A DNA stretch of 64,000 nt from Nicotiana tabacum (lineage: Eukaryota; Streptophyta; Magnoliopsida; Solanales; Solanaceae). Shown one piece after another: positions 1 through 11,967 of this stretch (its first letter is position 1; each line of letters begins with the position of its first letter). The DNA is taken from assembly GCF_000715075.1 (NCBI RefSeq), contig NC_134100.1:33214042-33278041 (forward strand), written 5' to 3'. The notes beneath the pieces are model-generated. The model did not search any database. It was not told the DNA's origin and was given only the letters and a program-made list of their open reading frames with translations. Position numbers and translations under genes: made by a program.

Positions 1-375
1 ATGTATTTCAGAAACCACAAGGGTTGCCTCTGCCCCACTAGCAAGATCATTCAATTCCGCTATCCCAAATGTCGGCCCAGTTAATGTGAAGCCTAATCGA
101 TATTCCTATTTTCAAAAAACAGGTCATGGAACAACTGGTGTCCAATATGCTATCTAAGGCTATAATCCGCCAAAGTACTAGCCCCTTCTCTTTCTAGTTC
201 GAAAGAAGGATAGTACTTGGCAATTTTGTGTTGATTATAGAGAATTAAATGCAATCACAGTCCGTGATCGATTACCTATTCCCTCTATTGATGAATTATT
301 CGATGAGCTGCACAGAGCAAAATTCTTTTCTAAACTGGTTTTATTATCATGGTATCATCAGATACGAGTTAAGCA
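1..375 (+). pseudogene. Ty3/gypsy reverse transcriptase fragment
   Basis: This is the N-terminal part of a gypsy-type reverse transcriptase. From about 182 the frame reads a lysine-rich VRKKD stretch followed by FCVDYRELN, then [12 protein letters not shown] and WYHQIRV, which are the conserved RT blocks before the catalytic YxDD box. Upstream, 30-180 shows HSIPL and similar remnants but with stop codons and at least one frameshift near 180. The fragment ends exactly where the long LTR begins (TGTAACGACC at 376), so it is the older target into which the chromovirus inserted. No catalytic aspartates of the YxDD box remain. It is a dead relic. Confidence 0.8.
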
Positions 376-1065
376 TGTAACGACCCGGCCGGTCGTTTTG
401 AGTGTATTAGCCTCGATCCCCTATTTACCGCTTTCGCCGTATATGTTTCTGCTTGTGTGACTTGCCAGGAGGTCTTGTTTTTGGTTTTGGAGTATTTTGG
501 GACACATAGTCCCTAAAATGGAAGCTTAAGTCTTACAATTTTGACCGTAGTCGGAATTGTATGAAGATGACTCCGGAATGGAGTTTTGTCGGTTCTGTTA
601 GATCCTTTGGGTGATTTTGGACTTAGGAGCATATCCGGACTGTGAATTTGAGGTATGTAACTGATTTAGGCTTGAAATGGTGAAAGTTGAATTTTTGGAG
701 ATTTTGACCGGAAGTAGACTTTTTGATATCGGGGTTGGATTCTGATTCCGAAAGTTGGAGCAGGTCTGTAATGTTAAATATGACCTTTATGAAAAATTTG
801 AGGTCAATCGGATGTGGTTTGGTATGATTCGGCATCGGTTGTGGAAATTTGAAGTTTGAAGTTCATTAAGTTTGGATTGGAGGGTGATTCGTGTTTTTGT
901 TTTTATTTGACATGTTTTGAGGGCTCGACTAAGTTTGTATGGTGTTTTAGGATTTGTTGGTAAATTTGGTTGAGGTCCCAAGGGCCTCGGGTGTGTTTCA
1001 GATGCTTAACAGGTTGAATTTGGACTTAGGCAAATTATTGAAGCTTTGAAGCTCCTGGTGTAATC

Positions 1066-1370
1066 GCACCTGCGATGGGTGGCCGCAAGTGCGGGCATGC
1101 ATGTGCGTTAGGCCAAGTGTAGAAGTGGGGGTTGAGGAGATGGCCAGGGGTCGCAGGTGCGAGGGAATTTCCACATCTGCGAGCCCGCAGATGAGCTGGA
1201 GGGGAAGAACATAGAAGCGGACCTTTGTCCGCAGGTGAGCACACGTAGGTGCGACCACTTGCTCGCAGAAGCAGACCCAGCCCCTTAAGTCATTTCTGCA
1301 CCTGCGAGGGAAATTCCACATGTGCGGCATTGTAGGTGCGACAGTATGTCCGCAGATGCGGAAGAACTGG
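1066..1370. repeat. Array of CpG-rich palindromes (CGCACCTGCG type) in the 5' LTR
   Basis: Short, mostly self-complementary motifs recur about every 20-50 bases: CGCACCTGCG, CGCAGGTGCG, CGCAGATGCGG, CCGCAAGTGCGG and decayed versions. The segment is much richer in GC than the rest of the LTR. The 3' LTR carries the same array at about 20,580-20,910. It lies between a CCTCGGGTGTGTTTC block and a GGGCAGAA block, both found around a different palindrome array at 52,618-52,890. Confidence 0.75.
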
Positions 1371-2334
1371 GCAGAAAATAGGATTTCGAGGGTTTGATTT
1401 CCATTTTGATTTTGAGACTTTGAGAGCTCGGTGTGAGGCAATTTTTCGAGGTTTCTTCAAGAAGATTGTTGGGGTAAGTAATTCTAACTCGGTTTGGACT
1501 ATATTTCATTAATCTATTACTATTTTCATCATCTAATTAGGGATTTGAGTTGTAAATTTGGAAAAAAATGGTAGAAACTTCATAGACTAAAATTTCGAGT
1601 TTTGGAAGGTGATTTGAGGTTAGATCCGAGTAACTCTTGTATGGTTGGACTCGTGAGTAGATGGGTGTTCATATTTTGTGACTTTTGTCGGATTTCGAGA
1701 CATGGGCCCGAGGGCCGGTTTAAGCTTATTTCGGATTTTGGCTTATAATTTCATGTTGTTATGGTGGAATTGATTCTTATAGCCTATATTAATTATATCG
1801 TACAGCTTGTGGCTAGATTTGGGGCATTTGGAGACTGATTCGAGGGGCAAAGGCATTTCAGAGTAGGATTTTATGCAGTTTGAGGTAAGTAACAGTCTTA
1901 AATCCGGTCCTGAGGGTATGAAACCCCGGATTATTGGATTATATGAGTATTTTAGAGGTGACGCACATGCTAGGTGACAGGCGTTTGGGTGTGCACTGTA
2001 GGAATTGGGACTTGGTCCATTTTGTGGAACTGTAAAGTTGAATAACTTGTTGTTAGCTATATGCTCTCCCTGCGTTATAGAAATTTGACTGCAATGTGAT
2101 AGTACTTTTGGGGACCGCAAAGGTTGCGTACTTGTTGAATTATTTGCTAATTGATGTCTTGTACTCAGTCATGATTTTTACTTGCGTATCATACCTCAGG
2201 CTCTCCTTGATTCTTGTTGATACACTATGTTATTTTTGTTTGGTCTGATCTTTATGATTTCTGAGAGCCCGAGAGACTAGAGAGGTTGATGACTGAGTGA
2301 GGTCGAGGGCCTGTCTGCGAGGTAATGATACTAT

Positions 2335-2425
2335 AGTACGTGAGTTGTCCGTGCAGATCCATATATTGATACTATAGCATGTGCGTTGTATGTGCTGCAC
2401 GTGAGTTGTCCATGCAGATTATAGC
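2335..2425 (+). repeat. G-box-containing minisatellite, about three decayed units
   Basis: About three units of the type CACGTGAGTTGTCCGTGCAG are visible, reading TACGTG, CATGTG and CACGTG at the G-box position. The same unit occurs about four times in the 3' LTR (about 21,905-22,017) and about eight times in the solo LTR near 29,505-29,712. CACGTG is the known core bound by plant bZIP and bHLH factors. That these copies are bound is inference. Confidence 0.65.
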
Positions 2426-3187
2426 GCTTGGGCTGTAGGAGCCTCTCCGGGGTCTGCACATCCCCCAGTGAGCGCATGTACCTATTGAGTGTGAGTTCTG
2501 AGGGCTGCGAGCCGAGTGATTGAGTTGTTGTAATGAGTTGAGTGACTGTTGCCCTGAGAGGCTGTACTTGCTTTTCATTTGTTGTTGCACTTAGTTTCTA
2601 TCTGTCATTGTTGTGAAATTTTTAAAAGATTTTATATCCGGATTTCCGGAACTTGAACTGTATAAAACTGATTTGACTTAAACTTCCGGATTTGAAAGCA
2701 TGTCTATTCTTTGCTGGAATTATTGAAAATGAACTATAACTGTGTAGCTCGTCACTATCTTCAATTCCTTATTTATTATTGTTACTTACTAAGTTGTCTC
2801 GTGTGCAGATCCAGGTGATTTCGGGCACAGTGGATGTTGATCTCATACGTGGTTGAGTATCGGAGTCTTACGAGGTAGCTGCCGACGTTCACAGTCCTTG
2901 TCCCTCCTTTCTTGTTATCTTTTTTTTCCTGTATTGGCATTTTGGCACAGACTGTTGTAGACTCTGTTTCTAGACTGGTTGTTTAGATGCTCATGACTTA
3001 GTGATACCCCGATGTCGGGCTATTTTTCTACACTTATGCTTTGGGTTTTACCCCGTTTTTATGAAAAACTTCGGTTATTTTAAATGTGTTAATTCATTTT
3101 TGTTAAATGTTGAAAGTGTTTTGAAAATGTCGGCTTGCCTAGTATCACGATACATCACGACGGGTTTGGTTTTGGGTCTTGACAAGT

Positions 3188-3200
3188 TGGTATCAAAGCC
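3188..3200 (+). other. Primer binding site of the chromovirus (initiator tRNA-Met type)
   Basis: TGGTATCAAAGCC follows the 5' LTR after a three-base spacer. TGGTATCAGAGC, complementary to the 3' end of initiator methionine tRNA, is the common primer site of plant gypsy and copia elements. This copy differs by a G to A change. Confidence 0.8.
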
Positions 3201-3384
3201 TAGGATACATAGGTCTCACGGTTCATGACCAAGTTTAGTAGAGTCTTTCGGATCGGTACGGAGACATCTGTACTTATCTTCGAGAGGCTGCCGAACCCTT
3301 AGGAAACTCCACATTCTTGAATTCTTGTCGTGCGAATCTTTTGATTCTGGTAACTAAATTTCTGTTGTTCTAATTCTCTCACAG

Positions 3385-4174
3385 ATGGTGAGGACGCGTA
3401 CTATGGGGCAGGATGGACAGCCACCGGTACCACCAGTCAGGGCCGCGAGAGGTCGAGGTCGCGGTAGAGGCCGCGGTAGGGGCAGAGGTGCAGCTCGCAC
3501 TGTAACCAGGGTAGTACCTGCAGATCCACCAGTTGCCCCCGTTTAGGAGCAGGCTCCACTTGTGGATGAGTCTGTGGTACCAGCTCAGGCACCACCTGTG
3601 CCCATTGTGATTCCAGGCCTTCAGGAGGCATTAGCTCAGATTCTGACCGCGTGTACCAGTCTTGCTCAGGCGGTCTCTGTTCCGGCCGTAGAAAACACTT
3701 CTCAAGCAAGGGGAGGTGCTCAGAATCCCGCCGCCCACACACCAAAGCAGGTGGTACAGGGACTCCAGAAACCGGAGATACCACCAGCCCATCCTATTGC
3801 AGTTGCTCAGAACTATGTGGTTCCTATTATTCCTGATGATATCAGCGTCGATTGGAGATGTTTGGGAGACTCCCGCCTCCATCTTTCAGTGGTACCGAGG
3901 GAGAGGATGCACATGGCTTCTTGGACAGGTGTCAGAAGATACTCCGTACAACAGGTATTCTAGAGACCAGTGGGGTCTCATTCACTACTTTGTAGTTCTC
4001 TGGGGCTGCCTTCAATTGCTGGGAGGCTTACGAGAGGCGTAGACCGGTCAGCGCAGCACCCCTTACCTGGCAGCAATTCTCCGGTCTATTCCTAGAGAAG
4101 TTCGTACTTCAGTCCCGCAGAAAGGAGCTGCGCAGGTAGTTCAAGCAGCTTCGTCAGGGCATTCAAGCAACTTC
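3385..4174 (+). pseudogene. Chromovirus gag, 5' half
   Basis: The gag start codon is at 3385, in the context CACAGATGGTGAGGACGC. The N-terminus reads MVRTRTMGQDG and then a run of arginine-glycine repeats. An in-frame stop (TAG) falls at about 3544, and there is a frameshift near 3900. After it the other frame continues as recognisable gag (CQKILRTTGILE, FNCWEAYERR, TWQQFSGLF) with further stops. The capsid region is cut at 4174 by the Athila element, and gag resumes at 15,719. Known role: virion core protein of the retrotransposon. This copy cannot make it. Confidence 0.8.
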
Positions 4175-5674
4175 TGCCAAACCCACACCACAATTAAGTA
4201 GCGAGACGGTCGATGCAATAATAAACCCAACGAAGGTCGGGATCGAATCCACAGGGAGTTAGAATATGGGATTAGGTGTATATCTAAGTTAGTTGCAAGT
4301 TTTGGTTTCAATTTCACTTCCACAAACTTGATTGGTGATCTACTTCTACTTTTACTCTAGTGTTTGCAAGTATAAAACTAAGGACAATATTTTTGGTTTT
4401 GAGTTTTTCAAATGATTAAAAGGGACAAGGGTCGTGACTTCTACCTAGGTGGTTATCTAATGGGTTGTATGTTCCAGGGCAAATTGGATTAGTTGGGGTC
4501 ATAATATAGCAATCGCATCCGGGTACCCACTCTATACCTCCCAGTAGTTTGAGTGATTTCGCCCAAATTGACTTTCTCAAGTCCAATTGGGTATATGCAC
4601 AATACAAGTGATATTAGCTCAAGTCGGGTCTTACTATATCTAGTTTTAACCCTTTAATTTGGGCTATCAATTTCTTGAGTTTACCCTAATTTCTTGTTAG
4701 CCAAGTTTTGCTAGACTTAGTCTCTCAGTCTCAAGTAGAGACAAAGTCAAATAGGCATGAATCAATGTTTGCAACCATTGATTCTAGGGTTCAATCATGA
4801 ACAAGGATAAATATTATTAACCCAATCAAAAGCAAGCACTGAATTAAACACCCATCAAATACCCACACTAGGGTTGGGCCACAACCCTAGCTAAAGATTT
4901 AGCTACTCATGAAAAATAAAGAAACACAAGAAGAAATTACGATAGAATGCATAATAATTGATTAGACAAAGAAAATCTAATGTTAGAAAGTTAATCTAGT
5001 ACAAAATTACTCAATACAGTAAAGAAAATGGCCTAGGTGCACTTGTAACAACTCAACTTAACCTACAAATGATAAAAAAGTTCTATTTATACTAAGCTGA
5101 AAATATCTGACAAAAATGCCCCTACGAAGGTTGTGCGGCCGCATAATTCTGGTGCGGTCCGCACAATGAGCTACTGCGTCCGCACAATTATCGTGCGGTC
5201 CACATTCTTGGAAACTTGGGCTTGGAACTTGGGGGCTTCTGCGGTCCGCATAAAAATGGGTGCGGCTGCAGTTATGATTATGCGGCCGCACAAAACTGTT
5301 GCGGTCCGCACTATGCTTTTTTTGGATTTAAGCAGCTCTCTGATTCTTCAACCTTGCGGACCGCATAATAATGAATGCGGCCGCTCTTGACTTCCTGCGG
5401 CCGCACAATTTAGGTGCGGTCCGCATGCCTTTAGATGGCCCAAAAGCTACTCTCTGAATCTCCCCTCTACGGTCGCACTGCTTGCCTTTTTGCCCTATTT
5501 TGGTTCTTTTTTATTTTTGACTCCTTTATGAGTAGATTTTGACTTTTTTGGCTCATGTCCCAATATTCCTGCAAGTAAGCACATTTTGTTTGTTTTCGGG
5601 AATGCCTTTAAGCATTTTTGAGCTAAATCGCAATTAAAAGAGAGCAAATAATCGGTCAAAATCCCCACTTATCA
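4175..5674 (-). repeat. 3' LTR of the Athila element (left copy)
   Basis: On the + strand it begins near TGCCAAACCCACACC and ends CCCCACTTATCA, so on the coding strand it starts TGATAAGTGGGG. It is about 106 bases shorter than the right copy, because the right copy has one extra unit in the palindrome-containing region. The GCGGCCGC/GCGGTCCGC array lies at about 5130-5425. Polypurine sequence (TTTGGGGGAGT on the - strand) abuts its start. Confidence 0.8.
5130..5425. repeat. Array of GCGGCCGC / GCGGTCCGC palindromes in the Athila LTR
   Basis: TGCGGCCGCA and TGCGGTCCGCA motifs alternate, separated by AT-rich spacers such as TAATTCTGG or CAAAACTGT. GCGGCCGC is a perfect 8-bp palindrome and GCGGACCGC an odd-length one. 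The right LTR has the same array at about 15,050-15,515. Confidence 0.8.
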
Positions 5675-5686
5675 ACTCCCCCAAAC
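5675..5686 (-). other. Polypurine tract of the Athila element
   Basis: On the - strand, GTTTGGGGGAGT lies directly before the 3' LTR start TGATAAGTGG. This is the expected plus-strand DNA primer for reverse transcription. Confidence 0.75.
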
Positions 5687-7471
5687 TTAAGCTTTTGCTT
5701 GTCCTCAAGAAAATAAGGCAATTCCCACCTCCACTAGAAAAAAAAGATATTTCAGCTGGCCTAAGGTGAATCAATCACACATCAATTGGGACCAACAATT
5801 ACCAACAATACATATAAATTATCAAAATGCAATGAATTACCCCATAATAGTTCTAATGTGACACTAGAGCATCAAGAGTTGACTCTATTCATCAAGGAAG
5901 CTCGCTCTTTCACGTAGGTCATTGTGGATCCCAAAATCCTCCTCCTCTACTCTCCATTAGCACATTTCACTTTAGAATACAACACTCGATATAAGGATTG
6001 TGAAAAGTTCGCTCATCTCTCTCAAAAGAATGTCACAAGTCTAGATCTAAGTACCATAAGCTTGCCCCTCATGTAAATCACCACTAATGTAAGCTCACTC
6101 AACTTGAAATCATGTAGGGATTTTGCAGGATGTAATGAAGTCTTTTAGACCAAAGTAGGATTTGTTGGAATCGAATATCTTTCCTTAAGCACTCCATTTT
6201 TTCTTTTCGGCTCATACTTTCTCGAATCTTTGAGTCATTTTCTTCTTCCTCGGGAGAACTAGAGAGACGTAACGTCGTTCTTTCTTATTCATGACATTCA
6301 TTCTTCTCCTTTTCTATTTACTTCAGCCTTTTATCCTCATTTTCTTTTGAATTCCCTTCAACTCTTCAACCTTTCTCTTCTTTGTACCTTTTATCACTGC
6401 AAACTCCTCGTCTCTCCCCCAAACTTATGTTTTTACCAATTGTTTCTCAAGAATTCTAAGGAAAGATTGGGTGCCAAGAGAGGGTCATTTCAGAAAGGAT
6501 AAAGGCTTGTAAGTTGGTTATTAAAAAACAAAGGCTTCGTCTCAAAAGGGGTTGACTAGGGATATCACATTGGTAGGCTATGGAAGATTTCAATTTCAAA
6601 TTGTATCAAGGAGAGCGTACAATCATTTCTCTAGCCACACTACACTTCGAATTTCGCCTAGAAAAATACTCGGGGCAAGTTCTAGACTATTGGCACAGGA
6701 ACTTGGACTTGCAATTCAATATTTCACCTCTCACACTGCTGGATTGCTAAAGAGAACGGAGTCGAGGGCCCACAACAACCCTAGCTAAGATTGAGAATCA
6801 CAAATGGCTCGACTGAACCACTCGATGACTGTTTGAGTCAACACAAGAGTCTAAAGGTCACAACTAGAGCTATTTTATGCCAACAACTTTGTTTTTAACC
6901 ATAAGGTCAGAGGTAAATGTGTTGGTACCAAGTGAAGCATGCTCGAGACACTTTTATTCATTACTACTATATTTTGTCAAAACATAAAAGAAAATGGACT
7001 CAATCCCTTAAGAAGGTTGTCACGCCATCCATCGTTGGGAAAAACCACTCGGTTCACACAACATCCACCTTTGGAAAGAACCATGGCATTAAGAAAACCA
7101 AAGGCTTATTGTTCACACAAAAGTAAAATAATAAGCTACTAAAGTAAATAAGAAGTTATACTACTAAGGGAAAACAAACTAAAGAAGCTATGAAATATAC
7201 TACGGAAAGCGGGATAAATGAATATACAAACCGAAGGCAAATGAGTATATACATAAGAAAAATGAATATCTACATCAAATTGGGAGAATATATACATACC
7301 AAAGGAAAATAAAGACGAAAGAAAAAAATAGTATCAGAGTTATTACAGCCCAAATGTCAAATGTCAAAGTCAAAATAATCAAAATAGACCACCCCCAAAT
7401 GAAAATAAGCATTGTCCTCAATGCTTAACAAAAATAAGAACAGGGAAATGGTAGAGAGTTAAGAGAACTCT
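5687..7471 (-). other. Athila 3' non-coding spacer
   Basis: This interval of about 1.8 kb lies between the third ORF and the polypurine tract on the - strand. Short ORFs occur on both strands (for example 6552-6788) but none has a recognisable domain or continuity. It is best described as the long 3' untranslated part of the Athila element. Confidence 0.6.
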
Positions 7472-9455
7472 CTATGTGGTCTCAGTCTGCATAGGATCAT
7501 CAGCACCCTCTGTCTCCTCCAACCGTATGTCATCATCTCCTGGTTGATGGACTACAGGGTTGTTGAGCATTTGTATCATCTCCTCAGCAGTGTGTGCAGT
7601 CACAACCGGCTCCTCAGACTGGCCGGCTGGTGCCTCTGGTGCTGAGACTGTCTGCTCTATAAGCAAGCCCAATGGAAGATCTCCGGCAGATGCAACCTTT
7701 TCAACCTCTTTGCTCAGCTTCTCTACCGACTTCTTTGATGCCTGAGATCTACGCATCTTTTTGACATGCTAGCCCAAATCCTTAATGACCCTCCCATGCA
7801 CCGCCAGGGTATCAGAAATGTTCTTCTGGTTCTCCAGAGTCTTCTTCAATATTTCCTCCACTGACGGAGGTACCTGTGGCTCTGCTGGGGCTATTGGGGC
7901 TGAGGCCTGTGCTACAACAACACTGGATATATCGGTCAGCTTTGTAGTAGCTGCCTGCATCTAGTTGTTGAGACTCGCCAATGTTTGGGAGACTCGCAGT
8001 GCAGTCTGAGGATAAGTAGATGAGGTCGGCACTGGTAATGTCACTGACAGTCTAGAAGAAACAGGTGGATAGGAAGATGAGGGTGGCATGGCTGTTGTCC
8101 CGGTGGAAGTACTGGCTGCGGTGGAAGGCTCGGCAGCTGAATCAGTAACCACTACCGCTGGCTCCTCAGACTGGCCAGTGGAAGTAGTAGCTTTTCCCTT
8201 GAATTTTGGGTTGTCATCTCCCTGAAGGTGATACCATGAAAAAGTCTTCTTTGCCTTCACTTATGTATAATAATGATTCGGCTCCACCCCTTGATCCTTG
8301 AAATATTCTGTAAGAAAGTTCGGGTACGGATAGGATCTTTCCCCCTTCTGGACAGCTAAAGTGATGTTGGTGGACATGATGGCACCAATATTTATCGGAT
8401 ACGCCGCCATAATTGAAGACACCAAGCCTGCACGGGGGAGTGGAAGCATGTTTACATTGAGGCATGGGTCAATGCGGCTACAGGCGAACGTTTGCCACCC
8501 TTTTGCTTCAAAGTTTAGGGTGCCCGGACAATTGGGACCCCTGTTGTAAGCCACGTAGGTGTTGACCCTGGGATTTCCAGAATCGCAGCTAACCACGGAC
8601 AAGCTACATCACCAATAGCAAGCTTTTCCAAATATTTCACTGCCTCTCTTCTTCAAACCCGACATATTTGTTCAGTGCACATGCATCAAAGCAGATTTTC
8701 AGATTCCGCACTTTTATCACCTTAGTTCCCTTTTTGATGTGAGAAACATTTGCGTAGAATTCCTTGACCAAGTACTCATTTGCATCTAGGACGCTGGTGG
8801 TGAACCATTTCCATCCTTTCCACTCCTGGAATTGCCTAAGGACATTGGGGTTATGCTTGTTCAAATCTTTCATCAGAAATTGTCGCTCAAGAGTGAGCAA
8901 CCGCTGCGGCTACTATTCCCTAAATTTACCAAATACAGCAGCACTGACGAATCTGTCCTCCCATAGTTCTGGTTTCTTTGATCTCTCCAAACCTCCTACT
9001 GTAGTATTCCCCCCCTCCCATCGTCTGGGACATCGTCATCATCATCCATATTAATTGGATCAGCTGGAGCATGTGAGGAAGAGGGCTTAGAATCTTGACT
9101 ACCATTTTCTGAACCTTCAGAGGAACTGGAAACTGAAGAAGACTCACTACCAAATGAAATCTCCCACGAATTGTTGGGATTGGGCTTCGGGCTGTGCATG
9201 CTTGGAGTTACCCTCAGAAGCTTCCCCAGATGGGACATACTCACTGGTTTCGGAGGGTTCAGGAACTCGGCTTGTGGTTGGTTTTTTGGTTATCACTCTT
9301 TGAAGTGCTAGAGGTAGGTTGTTTTTACCTCGACCTCGGCCTCGGGAGGGTTCTGCCCTCCCTTGTGATGCATCTCCTCTACCACATGAGTGAACCATTG
9401 TCTGCAATGCATAAGGATAAGAGTTAGTTAGATTTGTAAACCACAGTGCATGCAT
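7472..9455 (-). pseudogene. Athila third ORF, plant transposon protein-like (degenerate)
   Basis: Read on the - strand from 9455, broken frames form one long degenerate gene. It starts with an RGRGRGK-containing N-terminus, followed by a Ser/Glu-rich acidic part (about 9060-9240). A folded core at 8900-8640 contains FQEWKGWKWF, EYLVKEFYANVSH and KALN-like NKYVGFEE. The EFYAN core resembles the putative plant transposon protein domain found downstream of pol in Athila elements. The C-terminal part (8260-7472) is low complexity, Ser/Thr/Pro/Ala-rich. Several frame changes and stops are present. No signal peptide or membrane segment is evident, so I do not call it an envelope protein. Confidence 0.6.
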
Positions 9456-9487
9456 AACAATTGCAGTAAAGCATTCTCAGAAGGGGC

Positions 9488-9940
9488 AGTGCGAACCGTA
9501 CAATTTTGAGTGCGGCCGCATACTGCCCAGTGCGAACCACACAAAACTGAGTGTGGCCGCATAACAAATAGTGCGGACCGCACAATTTTGAGTGTAGCCG
9601 CACAGATACAGGTTCAGACTACTGGGGTCTCTGATGTTTCATCAGTGCGGACCGCACAAAAATGAGTGCGGTCGCACAAGTCCACTGCGGACCGCACAAT
9701 TTTGAGTGCGGCCGCACAACCCCAGGTTCAGACAACTAGGGTCTCTGATGTTTCATCAGTGCGGACCACACAAAAATGAGTGTGGCCGCACAAGTCCACT
9801 GCGGACCGCACAAGTTTGAGTGCGGCCGCACAAATCATGCACACTGATACCCTAGTTTAGAGAACTGCGGACCGCACAAAAATGTGTGTGGCCGCATAGC
9901 TTCTAGTACGGACCGCACAAAAATGAGTGCGACCGCATAA
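9488..9940. repeat. Tandem palindrome repeat block between Athila pol and its third ORF
   Basis: Alternating GCGGACCGCACAA and GTGCGGCCGCACAA motifs with short spacers (AAAATGAGT, GTCCACT, TTTTGAGT) repeat more than a dozen times. A larger unit containing GGTTCAGA and GTCTCTGATGTTTCATCAGT is visible twice (about 9612-9720 and 9724-9830). Further units lie at about 10,330-10,460. The motif is the same as in the element's LTRs, so the array has been copied between LTR and internal region. Confidence 0.8.
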
Positions 9941-10692
9941 TTCAAAATTCACGGGCACTTTTTAGGGTTCATGCAATCTTTTCATAATCTAGACATGGTT
10001 TGCACAATTAAACATGGATAGCTACTTACCCAGACCCCAATTAACACTTAATATGCTACCCACATGATTGTAAGCAGAAAAAGACTAACTATTGACATTT
10101 TAGACATGTAATTACTCCTAAATCAAAGAACAAAAAAAACAAAAGATGAAAAATCTATAGATGGAATTAACATACCAGTTATGAAGATGCAGGTGATGAA
10201 ATAAGGGACATATTGAGAGCAATGGGAAAATTTTACTGTGCTAGTCTAGCTTCAAGGCTTAGAAGATCGAAAAGTGTAAAATGATGAGAAAAGCCCAATT
10301 TATACTTTTACCCATGAGGCCCATATTTTTACCTGAGTGCGGTCGCATAATTTTGATGCGGACTGCACTCTTTACCTGCCTTTGAGAAGTCTCGCTGCGG
10401 AACGCATAGAAGTGAGTGTGGCCGCAGCATTCGTGTGGAATGCACAAAAATGTGTGCGGCCGCAATTTGTTCAGCATTTTTGACAGGCTAAACTTCATAG
10501 ACCATGCATTTTGACACTTAGCCAAATTTTCTTGCATAGTCCCTGCCATGCACACCCATTCCTGCATATACTTCAAAACTAGTTAGTACAAAACAAAGCT
10601 TATCTAATCTAAAGAAGAAAAAAACAAAGACATGGGTTGCCTCCCAAGAAGTGCCTGATTTAACGTCGCGGCACGACGCATGTTACCATAAA

Positions 10693-11652
10693 TCACTTGA
10701 AATGGAGCAACGTCACAACGTGGCCATCATCAACCTTATCGAGATAATGTTTAACCCGGTGCGCGTTGACTCTAAACACCTCATCATACTTATTTTTCAA
10801 ATCTAGAGCACCAAAGGGGGTTACATGTACAACTTCAAATGGGCCACTCCACTTTGATTTCAGCTTTCCCGGAAACATCTGCAACCGAGAGTTGAACAAA
10901 AGCACAAGATCACCTTCTTTGAATTCTTTGTTCCGGATATACTTGTCATGAAGGTACTTCATCTTGTCCTTATACAAGGACGAACTGGAGTATGCATGGA
11001 ACCGAAACTCATCAAGTTCATTCAATTGCTCCACCCTAAGATTTGCAGCTACATCCCACTCAAGGTTAAGCTTCTTCAACGCCCACATAGCCTTATGCTC
11101 AAGTTCCACCGGAAGGTGACAAGCTTTCCCGAACACTAACCGATACAGAGACATACCAATTGGTGTTTTGTAAGCTATTCTATAAGCCCATAGAGCATCA
11201 TCAAGTTTCTTCGACCAATCTGTCTGGTTGGCATTCACAGTCTTTGACAGATTACTCTTGATCTCCCGGTTGGAGACTTCAACCTATCCACTTGCTTGAG
11301 GATGATAGGGGGTCGACACTTTGTGAGTGACACCATACTTGGAGAGTGATGTATCAAAAACTTTGTTGCAAAAGTGTGATCCGTCATCACTAATGATGGC
11401 CCTTGGAGTACCAAACCTTGTGAATATGTTCTCCTTCAAGAAAGCTACCACACTCCAAGCTTCATTGTTGGGCAAAGCCACAGCTTCAACCCATTTGGAC
11501 ACGTAATCCACAGCTACCAATATATAGGTGTTCCCACATGAGCTCATAAACGGACCCATAAAATCAATGCCCCAAACATCAAAAATATCAATCTCTAGGA
11601 TGGTGGTGAGAGGCATTTCATTTTTCTTGGAGACCCACCGGCCCTTTGGCAT
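10693..11652 (-). pseudogene. Athila integrase catalytic core and C-terminal domain
   Basis: From 11,652 on the - strand the frame reads GIDFMGPF, holding the first catalytic Asp, then [10 protein letters not shown] and ISDDGSHF, with the second Asp, and ends YHPQASG at a TAG stop near 11,284. The glutamate of the D,D-E triad (VEVSNREI) lies just past this stop, in the same gene. From 11,238 it continues with [12 protein letters not shown] and a C-terminal GPY/F-like segment ([11 protein letters not shown]). Known role: joins cDNA ends to chromosomal DNA. The stop codon makes this copy non-functional. Confidence 0.85.
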
Positions 11653-11939
11653 TCATCACAATGCTTAACGAGATCGCTAGCATCCTTGTAAAGGGTAGGC
11701 CAATAGAATCCACAACTTAGCACCTTTGTAGCAGTTCTCGCTCCACCATGGTGACCACCATATGGCGACAGAGTGGAAAGCTTCAAGAATACCCAATTGT
11801 TCTTTTTCTGGTACACATCTTCGGATAACACCATCAGTACAAAATTTGAAGAGATATGGCTCATCCCATTAGTAGTCCAGGCAGTCCCGTTTGAGCTTTT
11901 TTCTTTGGTTTGAGGAGAACTCATTTGGAACAATGCCAC
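11595..11939 (-). pseudogene. Athila integrase zinc-binding (HHCC) region
   Basis: The - strand frame contains [13 protein letters not shown] and [10 protein letters not shown], the histidine pair and CxxC of the retroviral integrase HHCC finger. It overlaps the following integrase core frame (to 11,652) in another frame, which marks a frameshift between finger and core. Confidence 0.75.
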
Positions 11940-11967
11940 TCATTAGATAGTTGGCCACATCGACAAA

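Larger units (their letters stand above)
376..3184 (+). repeat. 5' LTR of the chromovirus (about 2.8 kb)
   Basis: The LTR starts TGTAACGACCCGGCCGG and ends GGGTCTTGACA, three bases before the primer binding site. The same start recurs at 19,894 and the sequence can be followed collinearly through the 3' LTR. Inside are a cluster of CpG-rich palindromes (about 1066-1370), a GGTAAGTAATT splice-donor-like sequence at about 1473 and tandem units resembling CACGTGAGTTGTCCGTGCAG (about 2335-2425). Several short ORFs lie across it but they have no recognisable domains and follow the palindrome array. Confidence 0.85.

Noticed and set aside
998..1441. A 147-codon ORF in the 5' LTR (- strand)
   Set aside because: It follows the palindrome array, is rich in Cys, His, Pro and Arg from CpG repeats, and its counterpart in the 3' LTR has a different length. 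Not a gene.
7472..9455. Envelope gene of a retrovirus-like element
   Set aside because: The third ORF of Athila elements is sometimes called env-like, but no signal peptide, fusion segment or membrane anchor is visible here.
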